A stretch of DNA of 60,000 nt, from NCBI GenBank assembly GCA_905221605.1, contig CAJNDS010000180.1:458501-518500 (forward strand), written 5' to 3'. This document shows positions 33,646 to 46,100 of the stretch, piece after piece. Under the pieces are notes generated by a model that saw only the letters and a list, made by a program, of their open reading frames with translations, was not told the DNA's origin and did not search any database. Made by a program: the position numbers and the translations under genes. Source of the stretch: Symbiodinium natans (lineage: Eukaryota; Sar; Dinophyceae; Suessiales; Symbiodiniaceae). The first letter of the stretch is position 1, and each line of letters opens with the position of its first letter.

Positions 33646-35301
33646 AGGGTGTATTCTTATCGAAATGTCATAATTCATTAGACTTCAGGGTTACTCAAGT
33701 AATCAACTTAAGTAACCCTCTGAGGGTTTTATTGGTGTTGAGGGGTTTCTTGGAGGCCTGAACCTCCCCCCCTAATTCGGAATAGCGTTTTAAAGGCGGG
33801 GTTGGTTTCGGCAGGATGTTCCGGAAAGTGTTTTTATCATTAGGGGTCCATTTAATAAAAGGGGGAGGGGATTAAACCCTAAACCCTAAACCCTAAACCC
33901 CAAACCCCAAACCCTAAACCCTAAACCCTAAACCCTAAACCCTAAACCCTAAACCCTAAACCCTAAACCCTAAACCCTAAACCCTAAACCCTAAACCCTA
34001 AACCCTAAACCCTAAACCCTAGCCCTAAACCCTAAACCCTATAAACCCTGTAAACCCTATAAACCCTATAAATTTTAAACCCTCTGAGCAAGGTTTTAGA
34101 ACCTTCAGTCTTGAGCTTCAGTGTAAGCTGTGCCAAGGTTGGGATGTGTCCTAACCTCGGCGAGAGACAGGTTATCAAGAATACTAATAAATAACAATAT
34201 TAATAATCATAATAATAATATGAATAAGAATAACAGTAATAATAATCAGAATAATAATAGTAGCAATAATTATTCATAATCGTAGTAGCAATAGTAATAA
34301 TGAGAATGAAAGAATAATTAATATCTAATAATAACAAGAAGAATATCAATAATAAAAGTAATAATAATCATGATGATAATAGTAATAATAATAATCAGAA
34401 TAATAATAATAACAGTAAAAATAATATAGTACCCCCCCTCCCAAATAGAATTCCCTATTGGGGACTCTGAATAGAAGGGGGAACACCCAAGCTGGGACAC
34501 AAGACCCTTGAGGACGAAATGAACCCTAAAAGGGCTTATGGTTCATATCCCTTAGTAGGGATTATAGTCGTGTAGGGTAAATATGACCCCCCAATTGCAG
34601 GGTCTTCCTTTGGTCCCCAAGGTGAGCCTTGGTCTATCTCCGCCAGAGACCGTCGAGCTGGGACCCGGCTTCGACGTTGCGGAGGCTTGGGGTTTAGGGT
34701 TTAGGGTTTAGGGGTTAGGGTTTTAGGGTTTAGGGTTTAGGGTTTAGGGCGGAGGCCATCTTCTTCACCATCTACGTCTTCGACGTCGCGTTGCGGATGG
34801 TGGTCCTGAAAAAGGACTCTTAGGTGCTGGGTGGGTAGCCTTTAAGCCTTCTTGGGGTATAAAACCCCCCTTTTTGAAACCCAAAGGTGAACCTGTTTTT
34901 TCCTGAAGGGATCTCGGCACCTGAGGAATGGATTTATGACGACGCAGAGGGGATCATGTTCATGAACATGTTCGACGCAGTTCTAGTTCTGGTGCATGGC
35001 TTCGAGCTCCTGTTGCTCCCTTTGCCCCCTGACCTGAAATGAAATTCAAAGCTGCGCGGATGGGCTCCAGAGGGGGGGCACCTGAAGGTTCATGGTACAA
35101 GGGTACTTATGAACCAAGAATAGCTGTGCTTATGACCCAAGTTCTAACCATGTTAGGGCACTTAAGGGGCTTAGAAGCGGGTTATAAGTACAGTTATCAT
35201 TGCTGAATAAGTGCCACCAGACCAGGTGATAAAGACACATTCTCGAGATCAGAGAGTTCCCCCACCCCAAAAAAAGAAACACACACACACACACACACAC
35301 A

Positions 35302-35338
<37 letters not shown>

Positions 35339-37661
35339 ACACCCACACCCACACCCACACCCACACCCACACCCACACCCACACCCACACCCACACCCAC
35401 ACCCACACCCACACCCACACCCACACCCCCACGCACGCACGCACGCACGCACGCACGTATGCACGTACGCACCCACGCACCCACGCACCCACGCACCCAC
35501 GCACCCACGCACCCACGCACCCACGCACCCACGCACCCACGCACGCACGCACGCACGCACGCACATGGCATCCAACTCCTCAAAGCGACAACGACGCGTA
35601 ACACCGAAACGTAACCTAAGCAGCAGAAAGTGTTGAGGATGGTTTCGGGAGATCAAGACCAGCGCGCCAGCACCGTCCGCGTCATCAAGTTGCTCAGATG
35701 CTTGGTTCTGTGATTCAGCATACAGAGATGTTTCTTTCCTAGGCTGCTTTGCGCACCCTGGCAACCTTAACTTGCAACCTATACTTGCACGATTCCTGGG
35801 GATCCACATTTGGGCACTGCAGGAATTGTGCGGACACTCCGCATCGTCAAGACGGCAGCTCTGCCAGAGTGTCGGCTAGATTCGGGTACCATTCTGTCAG
35901 TGCAAGCGGCTTAGGGTTCAGCGCTCAGGTCATTTAGGGTTAAGCAGGCAGGGACACGGGCTGACCGTGCTTGTTAAGGCGCACACGCGCACACGCGCAC
36001 ACGCGCACACGCGCACGGCACGCGGCCCTCTTCTTGCTTTCCAGAGCGGAGGTGGCCCTGTTCCGACAGCTTCGCCTTCTGGTAGGCACATGCCTGGCCA
36101 GCATCGGAGCCCTCTTCTGGCTACTCTGTCGCACTAAACCCCACTTCCCCTAAGCCCTCAACTGAGCCCATGTTCGGGGAAGGCTCGAAGCCCAAACCCG
36201 CCATATCCCCCTTGGGAACTATTTTTCTTTTTGTATAAAAGCCCAAGAAAAATATTAAACATATTATTTTTATTAAGGTTCGAAGGGGGAGTGTAGGTCC
36301 ATGGTTATGCTCTTCCTCATCAAGTTGGGATTCGCGCTCATCATCTGCCAGGTTGGGCTACAAGAAACCCTAGAATCCCCACAATCAACCCCTGTGAATT
36401 TATTAAAGGGCCTTTTTGGGGGAGGTTATAGGGTATAGTCCCCATCATCAACCCTACTAAGGGCTTTTTTGGGGGGTTTTTGGGTGTAGTAGGTTCGTTC
36501 TGGTGCCAGGCACTTCAGGGCTACATTCTGGATGAGGCGAATGACTTGGACACCCGCTTGGAGATGAACAACTTGTACGGCAGTTTCCTGAAGGCTCTCT
36601 ACACCATGTTCGAGGTGACACATGCTGGGAGCTGGCCTGCACGTGTTCGGCCCGTGGTTGACAAAGTCAGCCCCTGGTATTCGCTCCCCTTCCTTGCCTA
36701 CATCACTCTGGTGGTTTTTGCGGTAATTAGAGTAGTTACAGCTCTCTTCTTGAAGGCCGGGTAGCGTGCCGAAACTCATGGGCCTGATCATGTCAGATAA
36801 GCACCGGGACGTTTGGGCATTGCCTAGCCCATGTGTTAGATCATGCGCGGTAGAGTTGTCCGAGCACCCTACTTTTCTTGAGCTCTCACCGCAGCACTGT
36901 ACTTACATGACCCTGCGCGGAAGGAAACCCTCGCCAGTGCTGCCAACGACGCAGACATGCAGCTAGAAGAGAACCGCAGGACGGCCAAGAACTACCAGCA
37001 AAAGTTAGAGGATCTCTTCCGGGCCGTTGATGACGATGGAAACGGTTGGCTCTCTCCGGATGAATTCGTCCAGGCACTAAGCCTCCCAAGCGTACAGCGA
37101 TATTTAGTCTTCTTGGACCTCAAGGTTTCAGACTGCCGGCCACTCTTCGACATCCTTGATGATGGAGATGGCAAGATTCTGGGATGCCCAGAAATGCCCT
37201 TATTCCCTTTTTTGGGGGCTCTAGGTTCCCCTATAAACCCCTTTAAGCAAAAAAGGGCACCCTTTTTAATCCTAGGTTACTGGGCAACCTAGGATTACCA
37301 TCCAAGAGTTTTGCAAGGGGTTGATGCAGATCAAGGGCCACGCAAGGGCCATTGACATGGTGGCTCCTCAGTGGTCTATAGTAAATCAGTGTTATGGGGG
37401 ATCCTTTTTTTACTTTCTGGGGTTATGGGCTTTCTTATATATATATATATAGGCAAAAAGGATCCTTTTTTCTTCCTAGGGGAACAGGGCTTAAGTATAG
37501 GGTTCCATCGTTTCAGTTGTTGCCAGGCAACTGCCCCGGCTAACTTTTTTCATCTTGGCAATTTTTTGGTGGCCGCCCAGGTTCTGCAGCGCGAGAGCAC
37601 CAAGGTTTTCAAAGAGTGCCAGGACATCCACAACGAACTGAAGCTTGGCTTCGCCATGTGA
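31602..37661 (+). CDS. voltage-gated cation channel paralogue 3, EF-hand
   Basis: Start ATG at 31602 (WLLSVLDMKFRHQEAVIR follows). Exons: 31602-31700, about 32057-32175, 32811-32877, 32995-33107, 33285-33365 (S1), 34622-34684, 34755-34814 (S2), 34926-35035 (S3), 35638-35696 and 35823-35854 (S4, VRVIKLL|RIVRTLRIVKT), 36052-36119 and 36297-36351 (S5), 36510-36755 (pore THAGSW, S6), 36924-37174 (EF loop DDDGNGWLSPDE), 37293-37359, 37581-37661 (TGA). The second loop reads LDDGDGKITIQE across the 37175-37292 intron. Donors among 14 resolved introns: 4 GT, 5 GC, 5 GA. The N-terminal exons before 32995 are less certain and I did not find the full length of the acidic/Ser-rich linker seen in paralogue 4. 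Introns hold telomeric arrays, microsatellites and introners. Confidence 0.82.
31790..31880. repeat. palindromic element, family J
   Basis: ACATAAGGGGGACCCC ... TATATA run ... GGACCCCAAGAAGGGTACCCC. Relatives: 51950-52058, 53246-53354 (3' end of a channel-4 intron), 56438-56535 and 56897-57017. Confidence 0.6.
32885..32990. repeat. CT microsatellite intron
   Basis: CT-rich run occupying most of the inferred intron 32878-32994 of channel 3. Confidence 0.85.
33184..33275 (+). repeat. telomere-type array (CCCTAAA)n
   Basis: About 13 units near the 3' end of the GA...AG intron 33108-33284, which is flanked by GATG direct repeats. Confidence 0.95.
33381..33486. mobile_element. 102-bp introner, copy 2, nested inside an intron
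   Basis: Element 33385-33486 with GTTC direct repeats (33381 and 33487). The best exon join for channel 3 removes 33366-34621 as one GT...AG intron (HEADV|SLGLS), so this copy lies 15 bp inside that intron's 5' end rather than forming the intron alone. Confidence 0.8.
33606..34430. repeat. poly-T, telomeric array and AAT-rich repeat in channel-3 intron
   Basis: Poly-T of about 36 (33606-33641), CCCTAAA array (33868-34083) and an AAT/ATAATA-rich stretch (34178-34430), all within intron 33366-34621. The intron ends with a family B palindrome (34502-34621). Confidence 0.9.
34685..34754. mobile_element. 70-bp intron made of telomeric repeat, flanked by 8-bp direct repeat
   Basis: GCGGAGGC occurs at 34679-34686 and 34749-34756. 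The intervening sequence is TTTAGGG repeat in the sense strand. GC...AG splicing gives VAEAIFFTIYVF, matching S2 of the other paralogues. This is the opposite telomeric orientation to the intron at 28058. Confidence 0.85.
34815..34925. mobile_element. intron = diverged member of the 102-bp introner family
   Basis: Ends CTTAGGTGC and GCACCTGAG are inverted repeats; body CCTTTAAGCCTTCTTGGGGTA and CCCAAAGGTGAACC parallel the 102-bp element. Another relative with an AT expansion lies at 42313-42447. Confidence 0.65.
35278..35562. repeat. compound microsatellite CA / CCCACA / CACG / CCCACG
   Basis: Four blocks in order: (CA)n 35279-35335, (CCCACA)n 35336-35425, (CACG)n 35428-35470, then (CACCCACG)n ending in (CACG)n to 35562. 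It lies in intron 35036-35637. Open frames across it on both strands are artefacts of the repeat. Confidence 0.97.
36352..36509. repeat. intron = family I introner, tandem
   Basis: Canonical GT...AG intron with TGCCAG repeated at both ends. Body has two copies of CCCCATCATCAACCC ... AAGGGCTTTTTTGGGG. Relatives at 39308-39371 and 40662-40735. Confidence 0.7.
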
Positions 37662-40131
37662 CGGACAACAGCCATCAGCTGTTGGTAGCCCTAAACCCTA
37701 AACCCGAAACCCTAAACCCTTGAGGAAGGCTATGATCTCCACGATCGCACGTCTTGGCGGCAAATCCAGTGGCAGCCTGAGCTTGGCCGCTGGGACCTCG
37801 TGAGCGTCGCAGAATGCGAGGCCCCATCTAAACCCAGGCCCCTGGAGAATCGAAGAACCCCCATATGCTTAGCAGGAGAGTAGGTAACCTTTAACCTTTT
37901 TGGGGTAATAGATTCCCCTTATATTCCCAAAGGTTAACCTTTAAAACCCCTAGGTACTGGACAACTAAGTTGTTGTCAAAATTATGATCCCTTTTTGGCT
38001 CCCTGTTATAGTACGGCACCTAACGTAATTTCTAGGGCACCCCAAAAGGGATCACAATTTGGACAGCCACCCATATAGTACACTATACCGCTACCGGGTC
38101 ATGTTAGGAACTCTTAAAAGGAACCTAAGGGGATTTACTTTTTGGATCCTCCCAGGGCTCTGGGAATCTCCCAAGGAGATTGAAGGAATACGACGATTTT
38201 GTTCTTAAGAGCCCTGCAAAAAATGCGACTATTTTTCTTAAGAACCCCTCAAAACTGCGACGATGTTTTAAGAATCCTCCAATCCAATAATGAGCAGAAT
38301 ATGCTTCCTTGTTTACGGGTAGCGTGGGGGTTATTCTCTTTGTGTTTGGGGGGGGCGGGGGGTGCTTAAGCAAACACTAGAATCGCGGATCGGTGCTTGG
38401 CGAAGCCAGCATTGCTGAATGCATTTCTCGTAGATGACGGAGAAACTCGACGTCTGGTCAGATGAGAAAAACCAGAGCTGACCACAAAGCATAGCAGCCC
38501 AACAATTCATCTCGAGGTTTGACTGCCGGTGCACCTGTCACGTAAAACTCATGTTTGGGGAATGTTCCTCCTAACGCTAATATCTCCTTGATAGGGATCA
38601 TAATCCGGAATACTATAATCCTTAACAAGGACTGTTAGCATAAGAGGGGAACTTCCCGACTCATGTTCTTGATGCGGGGGCGAGTGCGCAAGGGCCGGAC
38701 GCAAACTCTTCAACATTCTTCAACCTGGCAGGAGCTTTGGTGCTCTTCCGCCTGAGCCGCAGCTGCGTGGAAAGCCCAGGTTCGTTCTTTGGGGTACCCT
38801 GGGGCCGCTTTTACAATTAGTTGTAACCCCCAACGTTTTGGACCATGATTTAATCACCACATGCCTGCTGTAGCCATGCAGACCTCCTCCTGCGGAGTTG
38901 CGAGGAAAGTCGCTCTGCATCGCGTGATGTCTTGAGGCCCCGTTTGGAGCAGAGCCAGAGTGCACGCAGAGTGGACGCGCGACATGTCATGAGCCTTTCA
39001 TGAGCCGTGGCTGCTCAAAACCGGCTTTTGGAGGCCTTAAGAAGTTCTTCTGGATCGTCAGCCCGTCAAAGCACGGCTCTCCAGCCTGGGGTCCCAGTGA
39101 TAGCTGCTTACGGCTCTCTTCTCTGTAGCTTCGTATTTAGGGTTTAGGGTTTAGGGTATGCTTACCTAGACGTAACGGAGCTGAGACATAGCTTTAACTA
39201 AGGCATGGCTTCTGTGTTTGTCCCGCATATTTGCAATTTGGTGTAACACCTCCCGGGAGCTTCCTTTTTTCATGATGAAAGCGCACTTTACAGACATGTT
39301 CGGATGGGCTATTGGGCTATTAGGCCCGATAATCCCCATAATCAACCCTATAAACGGGCCTTTTTGGGTGTTTACATCCGGCAAGAACAGCCTGAAAGAA
39401 TGTTGTGCACGCGTTGGCAGGCTTAGACCATGGGTGCAGCAGAAACGGTCGTCTGCAGCATTGAAGGACATGAGATGATTTCGATGCTTTCCTACCGGCA
39501 CCATTCTACCCTAAACCCCATAAACCCTAAACCCCAAACCCCTCAGCAGGCGAAACAAAGTTAGTCCTTTCCAACACACAACTGGCTCGTCGACTTGGGG
39601 ATGCATGTGGAAGACTCCGTCAAGCAGGCCTCAGCCCGAACCCCTAAACCCTAAACCCTAAACCCTAAACCCTCTTTCTGAAAACTACCCAGGTGCTTTT
39701 CCGGTGTTAGAGTCCATGGTCTGACCCACACCAGCAGCACAGCAGCAGCACAGCAAGCAACTCGACATGCTCGTCGGTTCTCTTAGAGCACTACAGCACC
39801 ACTTGGAGTGCACACGCACGATTTGGGATGTGAGTTTTTGAGGAAAGATGTTTTTCTAATTTTTCTTTTGTTGGGGGGGGGGAGGAGGCTCTACAATGGA
39901 ATGCAAAGGATTCGCATGACGTCCATAATACAAGTATAACAAAGTGTTGCAACCTTGCCATGACTCTGTGGAGGTCGAGTCTTATTACTTTCCCGAACCA
40001 ATTTGTAAACTCACTTCACTACTCTGCTTACGCCAACTTCTTTGTCCTAACTTGGGACCCCAGAGGGTGCAAAGCTTGTATGCCACGCCCGGCCTCCTGG
40101 ATTTCCCGAACTTCCACGGGGTAACCCGGGC
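37662..40131. other. 2.5-kb spacer between channels 3 and 4
   Basis: No gene supported. Holds a 102-bp introner (37868-37969) abutting a family F element, a family L element (38562-38657), a family I element (39308-39371), short telomeric tracts (39130-39155, 39520-39545, 39640-39673) and a G run near 39872. Open frames on the - strand (38125-38965) and 39218-39478 (+) are unconvincing. Confidence 0.5.
37868..37969. mobile_element. 102-bp introner, copy 3, nested in family F element
   Basis: Identical to copy 2 apart from one base in the left arm. It lacks its own direct repeats. CATAT lies before it (37862-37866) and again after the adjoining family F element (about 38077-38081), so it may have inserted into the left end of that element. 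Confidence 0.75.
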
Positions 40132-43100
40132 ATGGCAAACATGGCAAAGAGCGGCTTGTCGGACCAGCAGGAATCATGGTTTCTGAGCGTGCTGGACCTG
40201 AAGTTTCAACAACAGGAGGCGGTCATCCGGAAGCTGTTGGTGTCCGTGTCTCGGCCTCATACCGGCCAGCCATTTCGCGAAAGAAGAACGGACTTGTCCC
40301 TCCTGGAACCTCTGGAGATGGACATGGTTCAGGAGGCACCAAAATTCTCGCCAGAAATTGCGATTCTTGAGAGCACGGACGACACGGCCGGGCACCCTAC
40401 CGTCCCCAGCCCTGTTTCGAGCCCCTCGAGCCCTGCTGGCGGCAAGCGGTCAAGGACCTTGGCTCGGGTCATGAACGAAAACTTGCAGGGAAGCGACCCT
40501 CCCTTCAAGGCATTCATCAAAGGCTCTCTGGATGCGTACATGGGCATCGTCGTGGTTGCCCGGCTGCAAAATTATTGATATTGTGGTTGTTGCTCGTATC
40601 GTTGTTTGTATTCTGATGATGTTTTGAATTAATTTCATGAGATCCACTTACCTACATGGGCTATTATACCCTATAACCCCGAAAAAGGCCCTTTATAGGG
40701 TTGTTTAGGGGATTATAAGCCCTAATAGACCATGCTCGTAGGTCGTCAACTTGGGATTCATGATCGCCATCGCGCAGATGGCAGGGGACAAGGCGAACTA
40801 CGCACTTGGGCTCTCTACTGTGCTCCCTGTCATCCCGGAAAACGTCTTCGAGGCATGTTTTTTGCGAAAGCTCCGGCAAAGTGCTTAGGGTTCAGGGTTT
40901 GCGCATTGTGACCAGGCACTTGAGAGAGCCCTAGGCGCAAAAGGTTTGCGCATTTCCTGGCCAGTCCAACCTCGCGTGGTCGATAGGCTGACTCACGTGC
41001 GCTACAGACCTGAAGCCCCTAAGAGGTTGCAGAAAACTTCTTCTTCGCCATTTATATCCTCGATGTCCTGGTTCGGGTTCTGGTGCTGCGGAGTGAATGG
41101 TACTACGATCCCATTGAGGGCGCAACTCGGATCGCTTAAGGGTTTACAGGGTGCTGCTTGTGCTGACATAGCGCGGGATCAACAGTCTACGGAAATTCGT
41201 CGTTGTGACGGCTAAGGTTGTACAAAACAATTCTGTGAAAGCTGTCTGGGCTCCTCCCAAAGGTGGCAACAATTGGAAGGCCCTTAGACTCTTAGACTCC
41301 GAAGAAATCATCACACAGTTTGATGGGAAAGTACCCGTAGAATCTCGGTGTTGCGATTTTTATGTCCTTTTTCTCACGTATAGTGGAACTACAAACTCAC
41401 AAGGCGGGATGGGGTAGGGCGCATGTTGCGCAGGGTCGCGCCCCAACTCGTATGCCCCTTAGTCGACAACAAATGGAGAGAGTTTCGGGTTCTGGTGTAA
41501 GCTTGCCGGTTATGCAGAGCTTCAGAGCCCTGAAAGAGGCAACGCGAAGGGAGAGCTAGAGCGCGGCCAGGAACAGCCACGTCGCAGCTAGAGAGGCCGC
41601 TGTCCGAAGCATATAACCCCAAAACACTTCCACGATGGATGCCTTTGACCCTGAGGGTCCATGTGTACAGTTTAATTATACTTGGGCCCTAAAGCTACTA
41701 TGTGGGAACCCCCTTTTCGGCCCAAATATATACAGTATGGGTACATGGACCCTTGGGGTGAGGTGATGCTCATGAACCTCCTTGATGCCTTGCTGGTGCT
41801 GGTGCACGCTTTTGAGCTGATCCTATTCCCGGTGTCCCTTGGCTGGACCTTCCTGCCACGCTGTTCGATTCACGGTCACTGCAATTTTATGCATGCATTA
41901 CATATATGTACATGTATATATACACATACACATACACATACACATATACATACATGCATGCATGCATGCATGCATGCATACATACATGCATACATGCATA
42001 CATACATACATATATACATATATATATACATACATACATTTTTACATGCTATGTATAGCTAGTTGTTAGTATACATAAGAATCTCTCTCCCCTTGCCGTG
42101 CCCAAAAGCAGCCGACGCCGATAGTGCCCTAAACCCTAAACCCTAAACCCTAAACCCTAAACCCTAAACCCCAAACCCCAAACCCCAAACCCCAAACCCC
42201 AAACCGAAACCCAAAACCCAAAACCCTAAACCGGGTGAGAGGGTGCGAGGGTGAGTGAGCGCTGCCATCCCAAAGCGCGCCGCAGCTCAGAACCCGAACG
42301 CCTGAGCCCTCTTAGTAGCTGAGGAGCTAACCTCTAACTTTCTCGGGCATATATATATATATATATATATTTTATGTATATATATATATAACTATAGACA
42401 TACATAATCCCACCATAGTTGCAAGGTTAACCTTTTTTGGCCCAAGGTGCTCAGCAACTCGGCCCTATAAGTCCCAAGTGCCTTGCGCAGGTTGGTAGCC
42501 GGTGGTGACAGCGTGGCGCGCCTCCTACTTCGTAACCTTTTTATCCACTTTTGACCAACCATCCTTTTTGTTGCTGCAGCATGAACTCTGACCCCCAAAG
42601 CGGATTCTACACAAGCCTCAAGCCCTAAACTAGGTAGGCCCTTGGGACATTTAATATTTTCCCTTTGGTTTCACCAGGATCGTAGTCAGGAAGATCTTTC
42701 AGAGGCTTCTTAAGGACCCTAAACCCTAAACCCTAAACCCTAAACCCTAAACCCCTTGAACCAGGAAAGTGCTGGCAGCATCCGAGTGCTCAAGTTGGTG
42801 CGCATCGTGCGGACATTGCGAATAGTCAAAACTGCCGCTGGGACCGGAGGATGGTTTTGGGGGGTTTAGGGTTTAGGGTTAGGGTTTAGGGTTGAGGGTT
42901 TAGGGTTGAGGCCGCTGCCTCAGCTGTCTTGGGTTAAGAAAAGGGTGAATGTTGCTCCCTCACATGCAAGGGCCCCTACATATTATGATAGCATGGCATC
43001 AGAGTAGCACAAATATGCACATATACATATACACATATATTGGGGTCCCCCCCCCCCCCCCTTTCCGGTACCTACCATATCTGACGCCTTCTAGTAAGTT

Positions 43101-46100
43101 TGTTGGTTTGAGGGTCTGGGGAGGGGGGGCCACTACTCGCGCATCTATATTTGCATTTGCTACACATGAGGGAGAATTTTCCGAGAAACGTAGAATGTGT
43201 TTTTTATGTGCTATTTCAAACCGGAAAAATTCCGGACTTCTTCCGGAAAATTAAGATTGGAGATTGAAGATGCTGGGGAAAGTTTTCCCTGGCATCTTCA
43301 ATCTTCAATCCGCAAATTTTTGCGGAAGATGATAAACGAACGGGGGTCTTATTCACAGTGTAATTCCATGCTGGATGAATCACTCACTTCTCTCTTTGAC
43401 TCTTGTTCACTGCCCTCATGAATCTCTAGCTCACAGTGTAAAAAGCCGTGAACGAAGTGAACAAGAGATGTCTTTGTGCACTCATTAATTTTCATTCGCA
43501 TAAATCATTCGTGCGCTCTCTTCATTCGCTATGCATATTAGTATAATTATACGGGCTTATTATTATTGTTCGCCTGCTACATTATATTCTTCATCCGCGG
43601 GCTTTTTCATTGTTTTCTTTTTGGTTTTTTGGGGGGCTGGATTAGAGATTCCTGTAGGGAAGGCATCGAGCCCAATCCCGGGCCGCCGCAGGATACCTTG
43701 TCGGCCCCACCATTCAGGCATGACACGAAACCTTCCCCTGCCGTCGCGCTTAAAATCCTGCGGCTCAACCTCTGGAGTGGAGTTACCACAGACATGGGTT
43801 GCGAGCACTGAATTTTGCCATGCGGTCTGGCGCTCAGATTGTTTTGTTTCAGGAAACTCTCACTTTCTGCCAAACAGGTTGCCCAGGCTCATCAGCATGG
43901 GCAAGTTTTTCACCGTATTTCCCAAGTCACTCAGCTCAATTGAGCAGAAAATGCCAGGTGCCAAGCCTTCAGGCGGAGTGGCAATCGCTGTCGCTCAAAC
44001 TCGTGCAGTACAGTGGCACAGTGGCGCTCACGGCATTTTCGCCTGCCGCCTCGGCCAGTCCCACTCAGACACCAGGGTCCACTGGTATCCCCATGTGGGT
44101 TCGGAAACAGACGAAGCGTACCACAGACGCCTCCTCGCTTTGTCACACACTCGCAAAGAAGGCCTGAAGCTGCGAAAAGGCGGCAAGGTTGACCTAGGCC
44201 TGTTTGCTACCCCAGAAGATGATACATCTCTCGCAAGCCACTGGCACGCTACTGGATTCCCCAGAACATGGGAAGAGTCTGAAATCTTTTAATTCCTGTC
44301 CGAACAGGGATGGAAGCAGTGCAGTATCCTCGGCCGCCGCGCGTGCAAACACAGTGCCACTGCGTGGTGGTTCAAGGGTCAACCTCCCAACCACCAAGAA
44401 GCTTGGGATTATATATGGCGTACAGGTTGATGGCATACAGGAGCGTGTCCTCATCAGCAAGCGTGCCCACAAACCCAAGCCTGCCCAGGTTCAGCCCCTG
44501 AAAGCCGCTAGCAAGCAGCAATCCAAAAGAAAAGGAGCGCCTCCCAAACTGAACCCGCCGAGACATCCTGCTCAGCCGCCAAAACGTCCTGCCCAGGATG
44601 ACGATGAAGAGGCGAACGGATGGCGAAACCTCAGACACCACACCTCACGAACCTCCCTTCAGGCTTGTCTAAATGCGAGCGCGGGTACCTCGTTGTTGCT
44701 CAAGGCAGTCGCCCTTAAGCGAAAGGCAACCTGCTGGATGATGCCCAAGCAAGTAGGGAAGCTGCTAACTTGCGGGCAAGCGCCTTTCAGCGTACGAGGG
44801 CCCCAAAACACTTTGAACGGTTCCGCAGACACTGAAGTTCAGGCGGACACTGGCCTCGACTTGGATCAGTGGCTAGATGAGTACAGCTCGACAGGGGCTT
44901 GGATTCAAGGAACGCAACTGCAATCTCTATCCGAAAAATTGGGCCAGGTCCTCGTGATTTGGTCTAAGCGCCCCGTTGTCACAGGCTCTGCGGACACTTG
45001 CTGGCAGAGATTCATGTACGCGCCTCGCTTTAGCAAAGGCGTCGCTTGCCAGTCGACAAACAGCAAGCCGGTGGTGATGACACACGGGTGTGGTCATTGC
45101 CAGTTCTTTGCACCTCCTGCCGATACCAAGGTACCGGACGCTTGGATGCTTGAATCCACGGTGCCCGACTCTCAAAGCATGAGAAGCTCCCTCGCTGTGC
45201 ACCCCCTCGGTGCAGCAGCGCTCTCGCCAAGACGCCAAGAAAAACAACAGTGTGGGCGAAGACTTCGGAGGCGCCTTCTGCTTCCAACCCTCCTGCTGCG
45301 CCCTTAGACCCTCACTTGAGCCCGGCCGGTGCTTCCCCCGACCCAAGCCCAAGTCCTGGCCGGATCTGCGGCGATGAGCTCTGCAATGTCCGTATAACCC
45401 TGCCAATATAAAGATATATAGCGTCAAGACTCCCTCTGTTTCACGCACACCGACCTCGCCTCAAGCAACCAAGCTGACAGGACCGATCTCTCGGATACCG
45501 AACTTGATGTGGTCTCAAAAGACGCATCTGCAGCAAGCAGCCTCCTCGCCTCACTGCGAGCGTGCTTGCAGAGCTGCAACGCCTGGGTCCAAGCTCCTCT
45601 CAGTTTGAGCCCTCCAGACTCCCAAAGGTCAAAAGATTGCGTTGCGAAGAAAGACAACAAGGCCGTACTGGACCCCTTGGCCGTGCCCTGTGTGTCAGCA
45701 AGTGGTTGAGATCAAGGGTCCTAACTACGGGCAGTACTACCGCAAAAGGCATTTGCAGACAGCCCACGGCGTGGGACTCGCGCAGTACCCCCTTCAGGGA
45801 GACTGGCCGAACTCTTATAAAGCCGGCTTCGTAGGGCACAAACTAGAGCACTCCCGCACGCTGGTTCATGTCAAAAGAGCAGGACTGATCCAATGTGGCC
45901 TCGAGTATTCCACTTGGATATGCAGCCACTAGTGGTAAAATGTCATACTACGAACGCAAGCTACGTACAGACTAAGCGAGCCCGCTGGTTGCTGCTTGCC
46001 TTGCAGTGGACCCCCTCCAAACTCCTGAGTTCCAGGCGTGGGCCAGAAAAGCATGCACAATCTCGAAGCCCCATAAAACTAAGACCCGCAGTGCCAAGGA

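Noticed and set aside
35130-35809. Open frames of 135-186 codons on both strands made of VCVC, GVGV, THPH or ACVRA repeats
   Set aside because: Produced by the compound CA/CCCACA/CACG microsatellite within a channel-3 intron.
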